Positions 5,998-8,522 of a stretch of DNA of 8,522 bases are shown here, one piece after another; within the stretch, counting starts at the first letter, position 1, and each line of letters starts with the position of its first letter. The DNA is from CAMLHP01 sp035759745 (GTDB lineage: Bacteria; Gemmatimonadota; Gemmatimonadetes; Gemmatimonadales; GWC2-71-9), in contig DASTUF010000120.1 of the NCBI GenBank assembly GCA_035759745.1, positions 1-8,522 of the forward strand, given 5' to 3'. The notes under the pieces were generated by a model, which did no database searches, was not told the DNA's origin, and saw nothing but the letters and a program-made list of their open reading frames with translations. Position numbers and translations under genes: made by a program.

Positions 5998-6029
5998 ACT
6001 TCTCACTTCTGACTTCTCACTTCTCACTC
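5998..6029 (-). repeat. Heptamer array D (AGTGAGA) containing the ubiE stop
   Basis: On the plus strand the units are ACTTCTC, ACTTCTG, ACTTCTC, ACTTCTC and a partial ACTCC. The ubiE TGA (6017-6019) falls inside, and the last residues (R-S-E-K) are repeat-encoded. Because 7 is not a multiple of 3 and the unit contains TGA, the array gives stops in all three coding frames. Confidence 0.85.
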
Positions 6030-6751
6030 CTCGCCCCCCAGTGCACCGCGGTTACCCCGCCCAGGAACCGATGGAACCCCACCTCGGCAAACCCCGCCGC
6101 CTCCATGCGCCTGGCCAGCTCCGGCGGCTCCGGGAACGAACGCGCCGACTCTGGTAGCCAGTTGTAGGCCGTCCTATGTTTCGACACCAGCTGGCCGATG
6201 CGCGGCAGCACATGCTCGAAATAGCCGAGGTACAGCCCGCGCAATGGTTGACGGGGTGGCGTGCTCATCTCGAGCACCACGAATCGGGAGCCGGGACGCA
6301 GCACGCGATGCGCCTCGCGAAGCCCCGCGTCGAGATCGGCCAGGTTTCGGACTCCCCACCCGACAACCGCACCGTCGAAGGATGCGTCGGGGAACGGCAG
6401 CGCCAGTGCATCCGACGTTACCGGTGACACCCGGTCGGACTTGTGGCGACCCAGCTCCAGCATCGGCTGGACAAAGTCCGCGCCCATGATCCGGCCGCGG
6501 AACCCGGGCTGCCGGGCCAGCGCTGCCGAGAAGTCCAGTGTGCCGGCGCACAGGTCGAGGTACGTTCCTGTCGGCACCCGCTCCCAGTCGAGCCGCCGAA
6601 GTGCCTGCCGCCGCCAGTACAGGTCGAGCCGCAGGCTGATGATGCGATTGAGCCGGTCGTATGTCGGGGCGATGGCAGTGAACATCGCTCGGACATAGGC
6701 CCGCTTCTCCGGACCGCCCGAGACGGGTAACTCACTGTGTGAGGCGAACAT
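6017..6751 (-). CDS. ubiE: UbiE/MenG demethylmenaquinone methyltransferase
   Basis: This 244-residue class I SAM-dependent methyltransferase carries out the last step of menaquinone synthesis, C-methylation of demethylmenaquinone. Marks in order are 'MFTAIAPTYDRLNRIISL' (23-40), the SAM motif I 'YLDLCAGTLD' (64-73), the acidic 'GADF' (90-93), 'GWGVRN' (131-136, family G-F-G-x-R-N), 'HRVLRPGSRFVVLE' (148-161) and 'YNWLPESARSFP' (196-207). It ends in 'GGVTAVHWGA' followed by R-S-E-K from heptamer array D. The ATG at 6751 gives family length. The frame stays open to 7987 only as antisense of the sigma and anti-sigma genes. No Shine-Dalgarno is seen, and a possible promoter lies so close that the message may be leaderless. 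The gene diverges from the sigma factor gene and heads the menaquinone run. Confidence 0.93.
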   Translation of the reverse strand: MFASHSELPVSGGPEKRAYVRAMFTAIAPTYDRLNRIISLRLDLYWRRQALRRLDWERVPTGTYLDLCAGTLDFSAALARQPGFRGRIMGADFVQPMLELGRHKSDRVSPVTSDALALPFPDASFDGAVVGWGVRNLADLDAGLREAHRVLRPGSRFVVLEMSTPPRQPLRGLYLGYFEHVLPRIGQLVSKHRTAYNWLPESARSFPEPPELARRMEAAGFAEVGFHRFLGGVTAVHWGARSEK

Positions 6752-6759
6752 AGGCGCTG

Positions 6760-6789
6760 AATGTAGTCCCGCCGCATCGGTCGCCGCAA
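6760..6789 (-). promoter_or_regulatory. Possible promoter of ubiE
   Basis: On the minus strand TTGCGG (6789-6784) and TACATT (6765-6760) are separated by 18 nt, a modest match to the sigma-70 consensus. The start of transcription would fall only a few bases before the ubiE ATG, giving a leaderless or nearly leaderless message. This would agree with the missing Shine-Dalgarno. It is a guess from weak motifs. Confidence 0.3.
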
Positions 6790-6800
6790 CTTGGGCGACC
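6779..6800. promoter_or_regulatory. Operator-like inverted repeat between ubiE and the sigma gene
   Basis: GGTCGCC (6779-6785) and GGCGACC (6794-6800) form a perfect 7-bp inverted repeat with an 8-nt gap in the 57-bp divergent spacer. It overlaps the proposed -35 of ubiE and ends 8 nt before the sigma factor ATG. It could bind a dimeric regulator of both genes or form a hairpin in the sigma mRNA leader. Confidence 0.4.
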
Positions 6801-6808
6801 CGAGCCTG

Positions 6809-7411
6809 ATGGCGCGGCGAGAGGGAATCCAGGGACTCACCGACCAGGAGGTCGTCGCCTTGGCGCGTTCCGGCGCCGAGACCGCCTACCGCGAACTGGT
6901 GCGCCGCTACGAGCGGCCCATCTTCTCGCTGGTCTATCGCATGGTGCGCGACCGCGAGCTGGCTGAGGATCTCTCCCAGGAGACCTTCATCAAGGCGCTC
7001 AACGCGCTCGACTCGTATAGGCCCGAGTACAAGTTCTCGTCCTGGATCTTCAAGATCGCCAACAACGCCGCCATCGATCAGCTGCGGCGCCGCGAGCTCG
7101 ACACCCTCTCGCTCGAGGGTTCGCCCCATGCCGCGACCCCCGACGCGGTCGAGGCTACCGCGTTGCAGATAGGCTCGCGGGGCGAGTCGGCCCTCGATGC
7201 CGTCGCGTCCATCGAATTGGGCGGCGAAATCGAGAAGGCAATTGCCCAGCTCCGGCCCGAGTATCGCTCCTGCATTCTGCTGCGCCACGTCGAGGGCTAC
7301 GCCTACGAGGAAATCGCCCAGATCCTCGACCTCCCTCTCGGTACCGTCAAGACCTACATCCACCGCGCCCGTCACGAATTGCGTCGTGCGCTGGAGCACC
7401 TTCGCCAATGA
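6809..7411 (+). CDS. RpoE-like ECF RNA polymerase sigma factor
   Basis: This 200-residue protein has both ECF domains. Region 2 (about 26-93) includes 'YRELVRRYERPIFSLVYRMV' and 'AEDLSQETFIKALNAL' (core binding), then 'FSSWIFKIANNAAIDQLRRR' (-10 recognition). Region 4 (about 141-196) includes 'QLRPEYRSCILLRHVEGYAYEEIAQIL' and the recognition helix 'LPLGTVKTYIHRARHELRR'. The linker (100-138) is longish and Ala/Ser-rich. The ATG at 6809 is preferred over a TTG at 6791, which lies inside the 6779-6800 inverted repeat. No strong Shine-Dalgarno is seen before either. It is followed after 37 nt by its likely anti-sigma factor, so it should be held at the membrane and released by an envelope signal. 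It diverges from ubiE. Confidence 0.93.
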   Translation: MARREGIQGLTDQEVVALARSGAETAYRELVRRYERPIFSLVYRMVRDRELAEDLSQETFIKALNALDSYRPEYKFSSWIFKIANNAAIDQLRRRELDTLSLEGSPHAATPDAVEATALQIGSRGESALDAVASIELGGEIEKAIAQLRPEYRSCILLRHVEGYAYEEIAQILDLPLGTVKTYIHRARHELRRALEHLRQ

Positions 7412-7434
7412 AACCCCGTCCCGGCCACCTCCGT

Positions 7435-7440
7435 AGGAGG
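7435..7440 (+). promoter_or_regulatory. Shine-Dalgarno of the anti-sigma gene
   Basis: AGGAGG, 8 nt before the ATG at 7449. It is a near-ideal site, much stronger than that of the sigma gene upstream, so the inhibitor may be translated in excess of the sigma factor. Confidence 0.8.
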
Positions 7441-7448
7441 CGTCAATC

Positions 7449-8063
7449 ATGACCAGTCCGTCCGGTGCCCACCTTGCGTTCGACGACTTCGACGTCCTGC
7501 TGTCGGGCGACGCCGAATCGCCGTTGCATGCACCCGCCGAGGCCCACCTCTCCGGCTGCAACCACTGTCGGGCGGAGCTCGCGGCCCAGTCCACCCTGAT
7601 CGCCCGGCTCGAGTCGCTGCCGTTCTTCTCCCCGTCGCTCGCCTTCTCCGATCTCGTGCTGCAGCGCGTGGCCCTGCCGGACCCCTTCGCGCTCCGGTCG
7701 CTCGCCACCTCCCGCAAGCGCCTGCTTGCAAGCCGTCGGGCTCTGGTCACCGTCAGCGTTGTGCTTTGCGCCGTACTCGGCACCATGGCCGCCAGCGTCA
7801 TCTGGACCCTCGCCAACCCGGATGCGGTTTCATCGGTGGGAACGTGGGCGGGCGACACTGCCAGCCAGTGGCTCTGGGTCGCCCTGCGCGGCGGGTTTGC
7901 CAACATCGTGGAGCAGCCGTGGCTCGGCACCGCCCAGGCGTGGTTCGCCACCCCGCTCCGACTCGCCCTGCTCTCGCTCGGCATCACCCTGATCTACGTC
8001 GGCGGGCTCTTCGCCCTGCGCCGGCTCATGGCCCTCCCCCGCGCGGGAGCGGCCCATGCGTAA
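7449..8063 (+). CDS. Zinc-finger (ZAS-type) transmembrane anti-sigma factor
   Basis: This 204-residue protein has an N-terminal H33-x3-C37-x2-C40 motif ('HLSGCNHC'), the zinc-binding signature of ZAS anti-sigma factors that clamp ECF sigma factors. It is followed by a helix and a Phe/Ser/Pro-rich linker. Two hydrophobic segments follow, at about 98-121 and 169-190. The domain between them (about 122-168), Trp- and Gly-rich, should face the periplasm and may sense the signal, with the N-terminus in the cytosol. A second, C-terminal membrane segment differs from the single-span pattern usual in RsiW/RseA-like proteins. Placement 37 nt after the sigma gene supports the pairing. The end overlaps the next gene by 8 bases. 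Confidence 0.88.
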   Translation: MTSPSGAHLAFDDFDVLLSGDAESPLHAPAEAHLSGCNHCRAELAAQSTLIARLESLPFFSPSLAFSDLVLQRVALPDPFALRSLATSRKRLLASRRALVTVSVVLCAVLGTMAASVIWTLANPDAVSSVGTWAGDTASQWLWVALRGGFANIVEQPWLGTAQAWFATPLRLALLSLGITLIYVGGLFALRRLMALPRAGAAHA

Positions 8064-8522
8064 GGTCAGCTCAGCTTCAATTCTCGCGTTGCTTCTGGCG
8101 GCCGCCGCGACCCAGCCGGCCCGCGCCTCCGCGCCGGGCAATTCTGCGGAATCATCAGTTTCATCAGCGGTTGAATCGGTTTCATCTGTGGTCCGGCAGT
8201 TCTTCCAGCAGATCCGCGGCGACAACCAGGACAGCACCCCACCCGCGGTCCGGCCTCGGCCCATCCCGCTCGCCGGCACCGACGGCCCGGTCATCGATCT
8301 CTCTTCGCTGGAACGCCCCGCCGAACTCGAACATCAGCTGATCCAGCTGGACCGGCTGCCCGACTCCGCCCTGCGGGTGCGAGTGCCCGGCGGCCAGGCC
8401 CGCGCCGGCGCCTACAGCATCGGCTCCGACCAGACCCAGACCGGCCACCTGCTGGTCTTCCGGGGCAACGCCGAAGTGTTCGGCCGGCTCCAGGGCAACC
8501 TCGTCACCTACGCCGGCAACGT
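8056..8522 (+). CDS. Exported bactofilin-like beta-helix protein (3' end outside window)
   Basis: The ATG at 8056 overlaps the anti-sigma stop by 8 bases and has GGGAG 7 nt upstream. The frame is open to the window end (155 codons seen). Residues 1-26 form a signal peptide (basic Arg-Lys, then 'ILALLLAAAA', with 'ARASA' as probable cleavage site). Residues 30-46 are a Ser/Val/Glu low-complexity stretch encoded by a dispersed repeat. Residues about 60-72 are Pro-rich. From about residue 129 the chain turns into short beta strands with regular Gly ('GHLLVFRGNAEVFGRLQGNL'), like the start of a polymer-forming bactofilin/DUF583-type beta-helix. Such proteins occur next to ECF sigma/anti-sigma pairs (general knowledge). 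An adhesin-like beta-helix is the alternative. Translational coupling to the anti-sigma factor suggests that it belongs to the same envelope module. Confidence 0.75.
   Translation, partial: MRKVSSASILALLLAAAATQPARASAPGNSAESSVSSAVESVSSVVRQFFQQIRGDNQDSTPPAVRPRPIPLAGTDGPVIDLSSLERPAELEHQLIQLDRLPDSALRVRVPGGQARAGAYSIGSDQTQTGHLLVFRGNAEVFGRLQGNLVTYAGN
8143..8196 (+). repeat. ATC-rich repeat inside the coding sequence
   Basis: This 54-base stretch (18 codons) has the words gcggaatcatcag, tttcatcagcgg, ttgaatcgg and tttcatctgtgg, the same style as the intergenic copy at 727-767. It encodes S30-V46 of the exported protein in frame. Its local base use is more A/T-rich than the surrounding coding sequence, consistent with an inserted repeat tolerated in a linker. 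Confidence 0.5.

Noticed and set aside
2003..6029. CRISPR array
   Set aside because: The repeats are 7-bp direct tandem units without spacers and there are no cas genes.
6752..7987. In-frame upstream extension of ubiE on the minus strand
   Set aside because: It would be antisense to the sigma and anti-sigma genes. UbiE family length and conserved N-terminus fit the ATG at 6751.

Overview
The window is GC-rich, dense chromosomal DNA. It suggests a Gemmatimonadota-like or similar environmental Gram-negative bacterium. The reasons are a lipid-anchored beta-propeller with an 'RDSAGVQIVE' N-terminus, late menaquinone genes of the UbiA/UbiD/UbiX type, and intergenic spaces filled with short heptamer and 'accacgaag'-type repeats. 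The phylum is inferred from protein style, not from a marker gene.

Layout. Positions 1-636 (+) hold the 3' end of a beta-helix repeat protein, followed by a hairpin that may be its terminator. From 6751 down to 797 the minus strand carries six genes in this order: ubiE/menG-type methyltransferase, UbiD-family decarboxylase, UbiA-family prenyltransferase, UbiX-family flavin prenyltransferase, a YfcE-like metallophosphoesterase and a beta-propeller lipoprotein. Diverging from ubiE, the plus strand (6809-8522) carries an ECF sigma factor, a zinc-finger membrane anti-sigma factor, and the first 155 codons of an exported, bactofilin-like beta-helix protein cut off by the window end.

How the genes work together. 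UbiA (prenylation of an aromatic acid), UbiD (decarboxylation with prenylated FMN), UbiX (supplies prenylated FMN) and UbiE (C-methylation) form a complete tail for menaquinone synthesis, most simply the late steps of the futalosine pathway. The early genes (mqnA-E) are not in view, so the choice of pathway is inference. The metallophosphoesterase starts 6 nt after ubiX and is probably co-transcribed. The sigma/anti-sigma pair forms a membrane-stress type regulatory module with its exported partner.

Most unusual content. Four of the six minus-strand genes (ubiE, ubiD, ubiA, metallophosphoesterase) have their stop codon inside, or exactly at the edge of, a tandem heptanucleotide array. The purine-rich strand is always the coding strand. 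Two arrays have the G-run pattern of a G-quadruplex in the mRNA. Between ubiA and ubiX lies a roughly 210-bp nested inverted repeat. Between ubiE and ubiD lies a block of four hairpins, each with a 3-nt loop. A dispersed ATC-rich repeat appears both between genes (727-767) and in frame within a coding sequence (8143-8196). No tRNA, rRNA, CRISPR array or transposase gene was found.
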